Assembly: GCA_964450185.1 (NCBI GenBank)
Contig: CAYVCL010000001.1
Coordinates: forward strand, 14,501 to 78,500
Direction of reading: 5' to 3'
Origin: RUG11237 sp964450185
GTDB lineage: Bacteria > Bacillota > Clostridia > Lachnospirales > Lachnospiraceae
DNA: 64,000 nucleotides
Below are positions 54,401-62,338 of the stretch, in pieces. The position numbers were made by a program, and so were the translations under genes. The number at the start of each line of letters is the position of its first letter. The first letter of the stretch is position 1. A model generated the notes under the pieces. That model saw only the letters and a list, made by a program, of their open reading frames with translations, ran no database searches and had not been told where the DNA came from.

Positions 54401-55333
54401 CTACTGGTTGCAGCGTCTTTGCAAGTCTTCCCATCTTCTGTCTACCTCTTTCTGGTAGACTTCAATGAGATGTTCGTTTTCCTTTTGAAACAAATGTTTA
54501 AATCTGCCCTGTTTTTTCAGAAAATCTTCAATTGGAAGACGTTTCTTTGGCTCATAATTCAATGTCCACTTTCCGTCTTCTACTTCAAACAGTGGCCAGT
54601 AATTTGTTTCTACTGCCAGTTTACAGATTTCCATAATATCTTCGGTTGGATATCTCCAGCCTCTTGGACATGGTGACATTACATTTAAGAATGCTGCACC
54701 CTTTTTATAGATAGCTTTCTCTGCTTTGATATGTAAATCTTTAAAATTCTGTACAAAGGTAGTCTGTGCGGCATATGGCACATAATGTTCTGCAATAATT
54801 GCCGTTAAATCCTTACGATTCTGCTGTTTTCCCACAGAAACGCTTCCTACCGGAGTAGTCGTTGTATCTGCATACATTGGTGTTGCAGAAGAACGCTGAA
54901 TACCTGTGTTCATATACGCCCCATTGTCATAACATACATACACTAAATCGTGATTACGTTCCATGGCACCGGATAAGGACTGGAAACCGATATCATACGT
55001 ACCACCGTCACCACCAAAGGCAATAAACTTGTAAGTTTCGTCTAACTTACCTTTCTTTTTCATTACATTGTAAGCTGCTTCTACACCGCTTAAGGTTGCA
55101 CCGGCATTTTCAAATGCATTGTGAATATAGCTGTCTTCCCATGCTGTATATGGGTACATAAATGTAGAAACTTCCAAACAGCCTGTGGCATTTGCAATTA
55201 CTGCTTTATCTTCCTCATGAAGTCCGCGAAGCACGTTACGAACTGCAATGGTACCGCCGCAGCCGGCGCACATACGATGACCAGGAGCTAAACGTTCTGG
55301 TTTATTCATGGTTTCTTTAAAATTATAACTCAT
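54401..55333 (-). CDS. porB: 2-oxoacid:ferredoxin oxidoreductase beta subunit
   Basis: 310 residues. The TPP-binding subunit: N-terminal Cys pair in GHRMCAGCGG, third Cys in ATGCLEVSTF, TPP motif AFGGDGGTYDIGFQS and VCYDNGAYMNTGIQRS, and a further Cys in MSPCPRGWRYP. These match PorB of the four-subunit pyruvate:ferredoxin oxidoreductase. The complex converts pyruvate, CoA and ferredoxin to acetyl-CoA, CO2 and reduced ferredoxin. A branched-chain 2-oxoacid enzyme (Vor) cannot be excluded. Last gene of the por operon. Confidence 0.93.
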   Translation of the reverse strand: MSYNFKETMNKPERLAPGHRMCAGCGGTIAVRNVLRGLHEEDKAVIANATGCLEVSTFMYPYTAWEDSYIHNAFENAGATLSGVEAAYNVMKKKGKLDETYKFIAFGGDGGTYDIGFQSLSGAMERNHDLVYVCYDNGAYMNTGIQRSSATPMYADTTTTPVGSVSVGKQQNRKDLTAIIAEHYVPYAAQTTFVQNFKDLHIKAEKAIYKKGAAFLNVMSPCPRGWRYPTEDIMEICKLAVETNYWPLFEVEDGKWTLNYEPKKRLPIEDFLKKQGRFKHLFQKENEHLIEVYQKEVDRRWEDLQRRCNQ

Positions 55334-55345
55334 CTTGTTTACCTC

Positions 55346-56524
55346 CTATTCTCTCAGACCAATGTAACGATATCCATCTACTGTTTTTCCGTTGCCTACT
55401 GCTTCTAATTCATCAAAGATTTCCACGAAATCTTCTACTTTGATGTCACGTCCGCCAAGACCATACATATATTCTACTGTCTTTGCTGTGTTTCCTGCTC
55501 TATGTAACGCTGCCAAAGTTTCGGAACATAATGGACCACCGTGAGTACTGAAACTTTCGGCTCTATCCATAATACCTACAACTTTTACTTTGGATAATGC
55601 AGCCGCAATTTCTTCTCCCGGGAATGGGCGGAAGAAACGAATCTTTAATAAGCCAACTTTTTTCCCTTCTTCTCTCATGCGGTCAATGGCGTCTTTCGCT
55701 GTTCCTGCCGCAGAGCCAATAATTACAATGGCATACTCTGCATCTTCTAAACGATATTCTTCAAACAAACCATACTGTCTTCCTGACATTTTTGCAAACT
55801 CATCCATTACTTCTATGGCAACTTTTTTTGCATTTTTCATTGCCTGAACCTGTGCGTATTTTGATTCCATATAATAGTTAGATACACCATAAGGTCCTAC
55901 TGCCATGGATTCTTTTGGATTTAAAAGATAGTGTTCCGGTTCATATTCGCCTACAAAATCTTTTACCTGCTTATCTTCTAATAATTCCATATTCTGTACC
56001 GCATGACTTGTGATAAATCCATCCTGACATACCATAATTGGAAGTCTTACGTCTTTATGTTCTGCAATTCTGTAAGCCATAACAAAATTATCATAAACTT
56101 CCTGATTACTTTCTGCATAAAGCTGAATCCAGCCAGCATCTCTGGCACCCATACTGTCGGAATGGTCGCAGTTAATATTAATTGGACCGGATAACGCACG
56201 ATTTACCAATGCAAGCATTAACGGCAGTCTGTCGGATGCTACCACATACAACTCTTCCCACATCAATGCCATACCACAGGAGGAGGTTGCTGTAAGAGAA
56301 CGTGCCCCTGCTGCTTCTGCTCCCAAAGCAGCACTCATTGAACTATGCTCACTTTCTACCGGGATAAATTCTGTATCTACTAAACCATCTGCCACAAATT
56401 TTGAAAAGTATTCCGGAATTTCTGTAGATGGGGTAATTGGAAACGCCGGAAATACATCCGGATTAATCTGACGAAGTGCGATTGCTGCTGCTTCGTTTCC
56501 TGATAATCTTTCTCTCTTTGCCAT
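55346..56524 (-). CDS. porA: 2-oxoacid:ferredoxin oxidoreductase alpha subunit
   Basis: 392 residues, the usual PorA length. N-terminal FPAFPITPSTEIPEYFSKF, then ESEHSSMSAALGAEAAGARS and TATSSCGMALMWEELYV form the pyrimidine-binding and subunit contacts; a CoA/transketolase C-terminal-like domain follows. It works with PorB, PorC and PorD in the cytoplasm. It lies one base after porD and 12 bases before porB. Confidence 0.94.
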   Translation of the reverse strand: MAKRERLSGNEAAAIALRQINPDVFPAFPITPSTEIPEYFSKFVADGLVDTEFIPVESEHSSMSAALGAEAAGARSLTATSSCGMALMWEELYVVASDRLPLMLALVNRALSGPININCDHSDSMGARDAGWIQLYAESNQEVYDNFVMAYRIAEHKDVRLPIMVCQDGFITSHAVQNMELLEDKQVKDFVGEYEPEHYLLNPKESMAVGPYGVSNYYMESKYAQVQAMKNAKKVAIEVMDEFAKMSGRQYGLFEEYRLEDAEYAIVIIGSAAGTAKDAIDRMREEGKKVGLLKIRFFRPFPGEEIAAALSKVKVVGIMDRAESFSTHGGPLCSETLAALHRAGNTAKTVEYMYGLGGRDIKVEDFVEIFDELEAVGNGKTVDGYRYIGLRE

Positions 56525-56525
56525 C

Positions 56526-56828
56526 TTACTTCACTCCTTCCATAGTAATTGCGGAAAACGGACATGCTTTTACGCAGATTCCGCATCCTTTACAATGCTC
56601 ATAAGCAAAATCAAGGCGTTTTTTATCTTTTACAGGAATTGCACTGTCCGGGCAAACCGGTGTACACAAAAGACACTGGGTACATTTTTCTTCGATAAAT
56701 ACCGGCTGGTCCTTTGCCCATTCACCAGTATTAAAATGTTTTGATGTTGCCGGTTCCCAAATCTGATTCCCCTCTGTAATTTCCTGCCATTTACTTTTTT
56801 CGTTGATATCCTTTGCCTGTAATGCCAT
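56526..56828 (-). CDS. porD: 2-oxoacid:ferredoxin oxidoreductase delta (ferredoxin) subunit
   Basis: 100 residues with two [4Fe-4S] ferredoxin motifs, KCTQCLLCTPVCP and HCKGCGICVKACP. It passes electrons from the TPP site to ferredoxin. The gene is packed between porC and porA with one-base gaps, and GGAGGTAAAATA provides its ribosome site. Confidence 0.95.
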   Translation of the reverse strand: MALQAKDINEKSKWQEITEGNQIWEPATSKHFNTGEWAKDQPVFIEEKCTQCLLCTPVCPDSAIPVKDKKRLDFAYEHCKGCGICVKACPFSAITMEGVK

Positions 56829-56829
56829 A

Positions 56830-57393
56830 TTATTTTACCTCCTTCAATGCCATACGGAGTGCTGCAAGATTTCCTTCAATTACTTCCGGTTTGGTCGCAA
56901 ATTTTTTCTTAAAAGAGCTTTCCATTTCTTCCAAAAATGTTTCCTCATCTACTGCTTTTGTCACTTTTACAACTGCTGCAAGCATTGGTGTATTTGGGAA
57001 ATATTTTCCTAAGGTTTCCATGGAAACTTTTCTTGCATCTATGGTGTACAGTTCTCCTTCATATCCATGAAGGTGCGGAATAATTTCTTCCTTTGTTTTA
57101 CTGGTGTTTACAATCACTGCACCTTCTTTTTTCAGTCCGGCGGTTACATCTACCACCTCAAGTAAACTTTCGTCTACCACAACGGAATAATCCGGCTGAT
57201 AAATGTTGGAGTGAACTCTGATGTTTTTGTCATCAATTCGATTGTAAACAGTTACTGGTGCTCCCATTCGCTCTGGGCCATATTCAGGGAACGCCTGAAC
57301 ATACTTTCCGGTGAAGAATGCCACATCTGCCAAAAGCATTGCTGCTGTCTTGGCACCCTGGCCCCCTCGACCATGCCATCTGATTTCTATCAT
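56830..57393 (-). CDS. porC: 2-oxoacid:ferredoxin oxidoreductase gamma subunit
   Basis: 187 residues from the ATG at 57393 (GAGGTAGAAG upstream); the frame to 57453 runs into the 5' hairpin. The opening IEIRWHGRGGQGAKTAAMLL is the gamma-subunit signature, followed by YGPERMGAPVTVYNRID. It is the first gene of porCDAB, 30-odd bases after a 5' stem-loop and a consensus promoter. Confidence 0.94.
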   Translation of the reverse strand: MIEIRWHGRGGQGAKTAAMLLADVAFFTGKYVQAFPEYGPERMGAPVTVYNRIDDKNIRVHSNIYQPDYSVVVDESLLEVVDVTAGLKKEGAVIVNTSKTKEEIIPHLHGYEGELYTIDARKVSMETLGKYFPNTPMLAAVVKVTKAVDEETFLEEMESSFKKKFATKPEVIEGNLAALRMALKEVK

Positions 57394-57424
57394 TTCTTCT
57401 ACCTCGCTATATGTGTGAATATTA

Positions 57425-57491
57425 AAATAGGTTGCGAATGTTGATGCATTCACAACCTATTTATTATACCAAGATTTTCCTTGGGGTGCAA
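57425..57491 (-). promoter_or_regulatory. por operon promoter with a stem-loop at the transcript 5' end
   Basis: Minus strand TTGCAC (57486-57491), 17 bases and a perfect TATAAT (57463-57468). A 16-bp stem, AAATAGGTTGTGAATG against CATTCGCAACCTATTT (57425-57462, one mismatch), begins at about +1. A stem at the very 5' end commonly protects an mRNA from decay and fits the high expression expected for PFOR. The T-run after it is short, so early termination is possible but not obvious. Confidence 0.75.
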
Positions 57492-57504
57492 TTGATTTGA
57501 GGGG

Positions 57505-57660
57505 GGATTGTTGCATTCGAACTTGGTGGTTTGCAGGACGCTCCTAAGTGGGACAACTGCTGCCCGGAATGGCAGAGGCAATGTGAATGCCATTCCGAAC
57601 AGCAGTTGTCCCACTTAGGAGCTGTTCTTGAAAAACCGGCAGGTTTGAATGAAGCAATCC
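57505..57660. repeat. Long imperfect inverted repeat, MITE-like or giant hairpin
   Basis: Inner arms 57540-57574 and 57588-57622 are complementary at 33 of 35 positions around a 13-base loop; the outer arms extend the pairing with interruptions to GGATTG (57505-57510) and CAATCC (57655-57660). No reading frame of note lies inside. T-rich sequence follows on the plus strand. It has the size and symmetry of a small non-autonomous element or of a large structured terminator between the por operon and the ATPase gene. The target-site duplication is not clear. Confidence 0.8.
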
Positions 57661-57679
57661 TTGTCAGATTTTTGTTTTT

Positions 57680-57817
57680 TTATTTAATTTTGCATTTCTT
57701 GTAGTCTGCTGCTGAGAGAGAAACTTTTTTGACCTTGGTGTATTTTCCGTATATTTTTTCTCCAAAAGGTGTTGTGATGTATCCACGCATACGTATATAG
57801 TAATTTTTGATAACCTT
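57680..57817 (-). pseudogene. C-terminal fragment of a fibronectin-III-type surface protein
   Basis: On the minus strand about 45 codons read KVIKNYYIRMRGYITTPFGE, then KIYGKYTKVKKVSLSAADYK and a stop. This is the pattern of the last strand of a lysine-rich fibronectin-III-like repeat and resembles the C-terminus of the protein at 998-5788. It has no start and is in frame with the stop codon of the adjacent ATPase gene, 12 bases away. It is probably the tail of a lost gene. Confidence 0.6.
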
Positions 57818-57829
57818 TAAACAAAAATT

Positions 57830-59527
57830 TTATTCCTCAACCTTAATAACACAATCCTTCCGAAAAAACGCCACACCATACTTGACCACATCTTCATAAC
57901 CGTCATCATTCAACTCTTTTACATACTGTCGGTCTTTTATCTGGTTTAACGCTTCTTGTGCTTTTGCTTCCAGTTGGCTTATTTTATCAGCCACCTTAAA
58001 TTCAATTACAAAAGCAGTTTTTCTTCTGGTAGCTGGTTTTATGAACAAATCACTTCTACCATTTCCACCTTCCCGATTAGACTTTACCATATAGCCTTTC
58101 ATACCGGTAAGTACTCCTGCCAGAAAACCATGATAAAAATTTTCATAAGCATCATTAAAACTGATAGTTTCTAAAAGCAATTCATTTAACTGTTCTTCGA
58201 AGGTTTCCACATCTTTATTTACAAAAGAAGTAAACAACTCTGTCCGGTCTTTTTCCTCAATTTTTTCCTTGAACCAACCCAGAATCTTGTTTCTGAAAAT
58301 ATATTTCACCTCACGGTTAGGTATGGCAAACTGCATATACTGGGTATCGCTTTTCTCCTCCATACGCTCGCCCACCTTGCGGAAATATCCTGTAAAAAAC
58401 ATAAAATTCCACAAATTATCCATCGTCTTGTATACTTCATCATATGTGATATCTTCATGGATAGGTTTTTCCACCGTTTTTCCTTCAATCAGTGCTTCCA
58501 GCTCCTGCTTTGTTTCCATATCCGCCCGCTCAATCAAGGTTCTAACAACACTGTTTGAGCTGGTATTTGCCCAATATGACGTTGGAAATTTATTATGATT
58601 TTCCATCAAATCATCTGCATACTGAATCACGCTCCACGGATTATATACATTAGCATCTCCAAATAAATAACCATTGTACCAATCCTTAAACGTATCAAAC
58701 TTATCTTGCATGTCATAATCTTCACAAAGTTTTCGCACTTCTGAATCAAGAAAGCCGAAATACTCATCATATTTTTCATTCAATATAGATATAATTTTCA
58801 GGTTATTTAATCCGGTAAAAATACTCTCCTTTGAAATTCTTAGACATCCTGTAATAACCGAAAATTCCAGACTACTGTTTGTCTTTAAAGCAGATTCAAA
58901 CAAAGAACGTATAAAATCTGTCATCTGCTGATAATATTTCCCAAAGAAAGCACTTTCTAACGGCACATCATATTCATCAATCAGTATAATAACCTTTTTT
59001 CCATAATATCTTTCCAAACATTGAGATAAAAACTTCAAGGAATCATTGTATGCATTTCTGTCTGCTTGTTCACGCATAATTTCAAGATATTTTTCTTTTT
59101 GTTCTGCAAGACGTTCATCCTCCAAAATAAACATATGTCTGGAGTATTCATCTGCAATCTGACGCTTTAACATATCATATGCCATATCAAAATTCGGTTG
59201 TTTTGCAGATTTCAAAGACAGACTAATTACAGGATACTGTCCCCTATGAGCCAGATACTTCTCTCCTGCCTCCATTATTTTCATACCTTGAAACAGATGA
59301 CTGTTATCAACCTTTGTTCCATCTGCCTCTCTTGCATCTTCAAAGAAATATTGAAGCATACTCATGTTTAAAGTTTTTCCAAAACGTCGGGGACGAGTGA
59401 ACAGATTTACCTCTCCCTTTTTGTCCAATAATTCTCTTATAAAAAGTGTTTTGTCTATAAAGTAATAGCCCTTGGTAACCAACTTTTCAAAATTATCAAT
59501 TCCTATAGGCAGTGGTTTATATTTCAT
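57830..59527 (-). CDS. AAA-ATPase-like / PD-(D/E)XK nuclease-like protein (PF09820 type)
   Basis: 565 residues. The N-terminal AAA-ATPase-like domain opens with PIGIDNFEKLVTKGYYFIDK and has a modified P-loop, TRPRRFGKTLNMS, with an Asp-rich strand VIILIDEYDVPLE (Walker B). The C-terminal domain has the nuclease-like motif GGNGRSDLFIKP and AFVIEFKV (D...E-x-K). Multicopy relatives are common in gut Clostridia and Bacteroides; no function is established, though mobile-element or defence links have been suggested. AGGAGGTGAG precedes the start. Beside it lie an inverted repeat and a gene fragment, consistent with a mobile locus. Confidence 0.85.
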   Translation of the reverse strand: MKYKPLPIGIDNFEKLVTKGYYFIDKTLFIRELLDKKGEVNLFTRPRRFGKTLNMSMLQYFFEDAREADGTKVDNSHLFQGMKIMEAGEKYLAHRGQYPVISLSLKSAKQPNFDMAYDMLKRQIADEYSRHMFILEDERLAEQKEKYLEIMREQADRNAYNDSLKFLSQCLERYYGKKVIILIDEYDVPLESAFFGKYYQQMTDFIRSLFESALKTNSSLEFSVITGCLRISKESIFTGLNNLKIISILNEKYDEYFGFLDSEVRKLCEDYDMQDKFDTFKDWYNGYLFGDANVYNPWSVIQYADDLMENHNKFPTSYWANTSSNSVVRTLIERADMETKQELEALIEGKTVEKPIHEDITYDEVYKTMDNLWNFMFFTGYFRKVGERMEEKSDTQYMQFAIPNREVKYIFRNKILGWFKEKIEEKDRTELFTSFVNKDVETFEEQLNELLLETISFNDAYENFYHGFLAGVLTGMKGYMVKSNREGGNGRSDLFIKPATRRKTAFVIEFKVADKISQLEAKAQEALNQIKDRQYVKELNDDGYEDVVKYGVAFFRKDCVIKVEE

Positions 59528-59601
59528 GCACTCACCTCCTGTTTTATATTTCGCAAATTACCTATATTGTAAAAAAAGAAACTTATAATGTCAACGTCCC
59601 C

Positions 59602-60987
59602 CTACAACTCACAATTATTTACCGTTCTAGGGAACGGCACCACATCCCTGATATTTCCCATTCCGGTTAAATACATTACCATACGTTCAAATCCAAGCCC
59701 GAAGCCTGCGTGTCTTACGCTTCCATATCTTCTTAAATCCAGATAGAATTCATAGTCTTCCTTCTTCAGTCCGGCTTCTTCCATACGTGCCAGCAGTTTT
59801 TCGTAATCGTCTTCTCTCTGGCTGCCGCCGATGATTTCTCCGATGCCCGGAACCAGACAGTCTACCGCTGCTACGGTTTTGCCATCTTCATTTAATTTCA
59901 TGTAAAATGCTTTGATTTCCTTTGGATAATCTGTAACAAATACCGGGGATTTGTAGATTTCTTCGGTCAAGAAACGCTCATGTTCTGTCTGTAAGTCACA
60001 GCCCCAGCTTACCTTGTACTCAAATTTATCATTGTATTTTTCCAGAAGTTTCACAGCTTCTGTATAGGTCACTCTGGCAAAGTCTGAATTTAATACACAA
60101 TCCAGTCGTTCCAACAGACCTTTATCCACAAATTGATTGAAAAATGCCATTTCTTCCGGTGCATGTTCCAGCACATAGGAAATCACATATTTCATCATAG
60201 ATTCTGCCAATTCCATATCATCTTCCAAATCCGCAAAGGCAATTTCCGGTTCAATCATCCAGAACTCCGCTGCATGACGGGTGGTGTTGGAATTTTCCGC
60301 ACGGAACGTTGGACCAAAGGTGTAAATATTGCGAAAAGCACAGACGAAAGTTTCCCCATTTAACTGACCACTTACCGTTAAATTAGTTTCCTTTCCAAAA
60401 AAATCTTTGCTGTAATCCACTGCACCGTTGTCGTCCATTGGAAGATTTGCCGGGTCCAATGTGGTAACGCGAAACATTTCCCCTGCTCCCTCACAGTCGC
60501 TTCCGGTAATAATCGGAGTGTGAACATACACAAAATCTCTTTCCTGAAAGAATTTGTGAATGGCATAAGCGCAAAGAGAACGCACTCGAAACACCGCCTG
60601 AAAGGTGTTGGTTCTTGGGCGCAGATGGGAAATTGTTCTTAAATACTCAAAAGAGTGTTTCTTTTTCTGCAACGGATAATCCGGTGTGGATTCTCCCTCT
60701 ATCTCAATTTCAACTGCCTGAATCTCAAAAGGCTGTTTTGCCTCCGGTGTTGCCACCAGTTTACCGGTAACAAGTAACGCTGCTCCTACATTTAATTTGC
60801 TGATTTTTGCAAAATTTTCTAATTTATCGTCATATACAATCTGTAACGGTTTGAAAAAAGTTCCGTCACTTACCATAATAAATCCGAAATTCTTTGATGA
60901 ACGCACACTGCGCACCCAGCCACACACGTTCACCGTGGTATCTATATATTTTTCCTGTTCTTTGTACAATTCTCTAATACTAAGCAT
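59602..60987 (-). CDS. asnS: Asparaginyl-tRNA synthetase
   Basis: 461 residues. The N-terminal OB-fold anticodon domain (VNVCGWVRSVRSSKNFGFIM) precedes the class II catalytic core: motif 2 around GPTFRAENSNTTRHAAEFW and motif 3 in GFGLGFERMVMYLTGMGNIR. Length and order match AsnS rather than AspS. It charges tRNA-Asn. AGGAAGGAC/AGAGG lies upstream; no T-box leader is present. Confidence 0.96.
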   Translation of the reverse strand: MLSIRELYKEQEKYIDTTVNVCGWVRSVRSSKNFGFIMVSDGTFFKPLQIVYDDKLENFAKISKLNVGAALLVTGKLVATPEAKQPFEIQAVEIEIEGESTPDYPLQKKKHSFEYLRTISHLRPRTNTFQAVFRVRSLCAYAIHKFFQERDFVYVHTPIITGSDCEGAGEMFRVTTLDPANLPMDDNGAVDYSKDFFGKETNLTVSGQLNGETFVCAFRNIYTFGPTFRAENSNTTRHAAEFWMIEPEIAFADLEDDMELAESMMKYVISYVLEHAPEEMAFFNQFVDKGLLERLDCVLNSDFARVTYTEAVKLLEKYNDKFEYKVSWGCDLQTEHERFLTEEIYKSPVFVTDYPKEIKAFYMKLNEDGKTVAAVDCLVPGIGEIIGGSQREDDYEKLLARMEEAGLKKEDYEFYLDLRRYGSVRHAGFGLGFERMVMYLTGMGNIRDVVPFPRTVNNCEL

Positions 60988-61010
60988 ATTACCTCTGTCC
61001 TTCCTGTTAT

Positions 61011-61628
61011 TTATGATAAAAGTTCCATTTCCTCCGGTGTCAGTTTCCGGTAACCGCCCCTTGGCAGACTTTCATCCAATTCCAAAGCACCAATGCGAAT
61101 ACGTTTTAAATATACTACATAACATCCCACTGCCTTTAACATTCGTTTTACCTGATGCTTCTTTCCCTCCTGAATGGTAAGATAGCCGGAAATGATATTC
61201 TGATTTCTTGGATTTTTTACGATGTTGCTACATTTCTTACCATAGAATAAATCCTCAATATCCTGCAATTTCCCCGGAGCCAGAATTTCCAATCTGGCAG
61301 GCTTGGTTCTCTCCGGCTCACTTCTCAAAAATACACCCTGCTCTAACTGTTGCCTTTTTTCCTGATTTAATTCACCCACTGCCCAGAAAAAATATGTTTT
61401 TTCCACATGGTTATCCGGATGCATCAGGCTGTGATTCCATTTGCCATCATTAGTTAGCAACAGCAAACCTTCCGTATCCTTGTCTAACCTACCCACCGGA
61501 TGCAGTTTTTCCTGCAAATCCTTTTCAAAATAATCCATTACTGTCTTATGTTGTGCATCCTTCCTGGCAGTTATACAGCCGGAAGGCTTATGAAACATAT
61601 AATACAATTTTTCTTCCGTTTCAGCCAT
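61011..61628 (-). CDS. RsuA/RluE-type rRNA pseudouridine synthase without S4 domain
   Basis: 205 residues. The catalytic Asp is in VGRLDKDTEGLLLLTNDG; YYMFHKPSGCITARKD and EGKKHQVKRMLKAVGCYV are further family motifs. The usual N-terminal S4 RNA-binding domain of RsuA and RluB is absent, as in RluE-type enzymes, and the protein starts directly with the catalytic fold. It isomerises a uridine in rRNA; the exact position cannot be given. Confidence 0.88.
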   Translation of the reverse strand: MAETEEKLYYMFHKPSGCITARKDAQHKTVMDYFEKDLQEKLHPVGRLDKDTEGLLLLTNDGKWNHSLMHPDNHVEKTYFFWAVGELNQEKRQQLEQGVFLRSEPERTKPARLEILAPGKLQDIEDLFYGKKCSNIVKNPRNQNIISGYLTIQEGKKHQVKRMLKAVGCYVVYLKRIRIGALELDESLPRGGYRKLTPEEMELLS

Positions 61629-61671
61629 GGCTCCTCCTTATGTCATTACTATGTCTAGTATACCCCAAACA

Positions 61672-61706
61672 AAAAAAGGCGGCAACCATTTAAGTTGCCA
61701 CCTGCA
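61672..61706 (-). terminator. Intrinsic terminator overlapping the end of the alarmone synthetase gene
   Basis: On the minus strand AGGTGGCAAC pairs with GTTGCCGCCT around TTAAATG, followed by seven T residues. The stop codon lies in the loop. Confidence 0.85.
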
Positions 61707-62154
61707 TTTGTGTCATTCTGCTCAAATTTTCCTGAAAGTTCTTTTCTAATTGTTCCAGTTCCTCCGCGTATCTTATAAACTCTTCTTTCAGCACCCCATC
61801 CTTATCCTTTTTGTAGCAAATGCGATGCTCCATGCTTGCCCATAAATCCATTGCCATACTGCGAAACTGAATTTCCACCGGAAAATACTCCGATGCATCC
61901 ATATAGTACAACGGAACTGCAATATCCTTTAAATTTTCCATAGCATTTTCCTTATTTACAGGAAGATTCAGCTTTTTTAACTTTTCCTCAATGCTCTCTT
62001 GAGATTTGATACGGCTTTCTATATGATGTATCGCTTTTTGCTCTATGTCAGATTCCTCGTATAAATAACGGTCCAATAAATTTATTCGTTCTACCATAAT
62101 TGACATTGCATCCTGATATGGCGTAATCAATTCATGATATTTCTTATTTGTCAT
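61690..62154 (-). CDS. Small alarmone synthetase-like protein lacking the catalytic core
   Basis: 154 residues against about 210 for RelQ/YjbM-type (p)ppGpp synthetases. The N-terminal helices (HELITPYQDAMSIMVERINL; RIKSQESIEEKLKKLNLP) and C-terminal segment (YFPVEIQFRSMAMDLWASME, then HRICYKKDKDG) match. Between NLKDIA and VPLYYMDASE the region that should hold the GIRV strand and the K-x-DYI-x-PKxxGYRS substrate motif is absent. The frame stays open across the junction. I predict no synthetase activity. It could still form mixed oligomers with an intact paralogue and modulate it, or be a decaying gene. Confidence 0.75.
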   Translation of the reverse strand: MTNKKYHELITPYQDAMSIMVERINLLDRYLYEESDIEQKAIHHIESRIKSQESIEEKLKKLNLPVNKENAMENLKDIAVPLYYMDASEYFPVEIQFRSMAMDLWASMEHRICYKKDKDGVLKEEFIRYAEELEQLEKNFQENLSRMTQMQVAT

Positions 62155-62338
62155 AAACTTCGTCCCTTAACAATCCCTGCCTTTTATTTTATGGAAATTT
62201 TGTGTTCTTTCTATGTTCAATTCCTTAAACTTCCATGAAAATTATTTTCATTTTTTGTTCATATTTTTATTTAGATAACCGGTTCTGCTATTTCTGCCTC
62301 CAACATAAAATATTATGATTTCATTCTTGGAGTTTTCT

